5,291 nucleotides of DNA from Alphaproteobacteria bacterium (GTDB taxonomy: Bacteria; Pseudomonadota; Alphaproteobacteria; Caulobacterales; Parvularculaceae). The stretch lies in the NCBI GenBank assembly GCA_030428745.1, contig JAUIEG010000225.1, positions 1 to 5,291 on the forward strand, read 5' to 3'. Positions 4,747 to 5,291 of this stretch are shown piece by piece; position 1 is the stretch's first letter; each line of letters starts with the position of its first letter. The translations under genes were made by a program, and so were the position numbers. The notes below the pieces were generated by a model, which searched no databases, was not told where the DNA came from, and was given only the letters and a program-made list of their open reading frames with translations.

Positions 4747-5291
4747 ATGCTGACAGAAACGCTTTCCAAAGGCCTTGAAGAATATGAAATCGGATCGAAG
4801 GTCCGGGCGCTTCGTCTCGAGAAAGGCATGGCGCTGGCGCAGTTAGGCGAGCATTCGGGCCTTTCGGTCGGCATGCTGTCGAAAATCGAGCGCGGCCAGA
4901 TCATTCCGACATTGCCGACGCTGTTGCGCATCGCGATGGTCTACGGCGTCGGCCTCGACCACTTTTTCACTGATGATAATGATCGGCCCTTGATCGCCGT
5001 AACGCGCAAGGAAGAGCGTATGCGCTTTCCCGAACGCCAGGGGGCCAAAGGCGAAACCTACTTTTTTGAAAGTCTGAATTTTCCGGCGACGGACAGAAAG
5101 CTCAACGGTTTTCTGGCCGAGTTTTCCATGAATTCAGAGCCGTCCGAACCGCACAGTCATAATGGCGTCGAACTGGTTTATGTGATCAAGGGACAGCTCG
5201 CCATTGCGATCGATGGCGATGAGAAAATTCTCGACGAAGGCGATGCGATCTATTTCGACAGCCGCGCCCCCCACAGCTATCGCAGATCAGG
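4747..5291 (+). CDS. XRE-family HTH regulator with C-terminal cupin sensor domain (partial)
   Basis: The frame is open from the ATG to the window end, giving 181 residues with the stop not reached. Residues about 15-74 form an XRE/Cro-type helix-turn-helix (VRALRLEKGMALAQLGEHSG, then LSVGMLSKIERGQIIPTLPTL with the usual SKIERG recognition-helix end). After a linker, residues about 120-180 form a cupin barrel. HSHNGVELVYVIKG fits the cupin motif HxHx3Ex6G exactly, giving H136, H138 and E142 as metal ligands. GDAIYFDSRAPHSY is motif 2 with H176. Proteins of this build are usually small-molecule-responsive repressors or activators, with the cupin as ligand sensor; the ligand is not evident here. 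Only the extreme C-terminus is probably missing. The ribosome site is weak (GGA, 6 nt before the ATG). The 17-bp palindromes upstream suggest autoregulation and control of the divergent fasciclin gene. Confidence 0.93.
   Translation, partial: MLTETLSKGLEEYEIGSKVRALRLEKGMALAQLGEHSGLSVGMLSKIERGQIIPTLPTLLRIAMVYGVGLDHFFTDDNDRPLIAVTRKEERMRFPERQGAKGETYFFESLNFPATDRKLNGFLAEFSMNSEPSEPHSHNGVELVYVIKGQLAIAIDGDEKILDEGDAIYFDSRAPHSYRRS

Noticed and set aside
4632..4931. A minus-strand open frame opposite the start of the HTH-cupin gene and across the control region.
   Set aside because: It overlaps the clear HTH coding sequence and the AT-rich intergenic island. Its C-terminal part is just translated A/T-rich spacer.

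Overview
The window is GC-rich coding DNA interrupted by one clearly AT-rich intergenic island (about 4623-4746). The gene content suggests a Gram-negative bacterium, probably an alphaproteobacterium: a lipobox lipoprotein, an outer-membrane beta-barrel ending in Phe, a secreted fasciclin protein of the Nex18 type, an Aas-like acyl-ACP synthetase and an HTH-cupin regulator. The assignment is inferred from protein style and base composition, and no rRNA or other marker gene is present.

Layout from left to right: (1) the last 35 codons of a plus-strand gene with a very acidic tail (1-108); (2) a minus-strand lipoprotein with two related cupredoxin-like halves (133-1125, or from a TTG at 1092); (3) a minus-strand AMP-forming acyl-[ACP]/acyl-CoA synthetase resembling the C-terminal half of Aas, with an added Lys/Ala/Glu-rich tail (1143-2894); (4) a 263-bp intergenic region holding a textbook intrinsic terminator (3074-3109, minus strand); (5) a minus-strand 8-strand-type outer-membrane beta-barrel protein (3158-3934); (6) a minus-strand secreted fasciclin (FAS1) protein (4046-4546); (7) a divergent AT-rich control region; (8) a plus-strand XRE-type HTH plus cupin regulator, cut off by the window end (4747-5291).

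On the minus strand the likely units are the fasciclin gene, perhaps reading on into the beta-barrel gene, with a firm stop at the 3074-3109 terminator. A separate synthetase-lipoprotein pair (17-50 nt apart) follows. The clearest non-coding signal is three copies of a 17-bp imperfect palindrome (best copy TTTTCTTGTAAAGAAAA) between the fasciclin and regulator genes. They overlap plausible promoters in both directions, which suggests the HTH-cupin protein controls itself and the fasciclin gene. No mobile element, CRISPR array, tRNA or rRNA was seen. Most of the window is ordinary chromosomal content. The operator cluster and the duplicated cupredoxin-like lipoprotein are the parts most worth following up.
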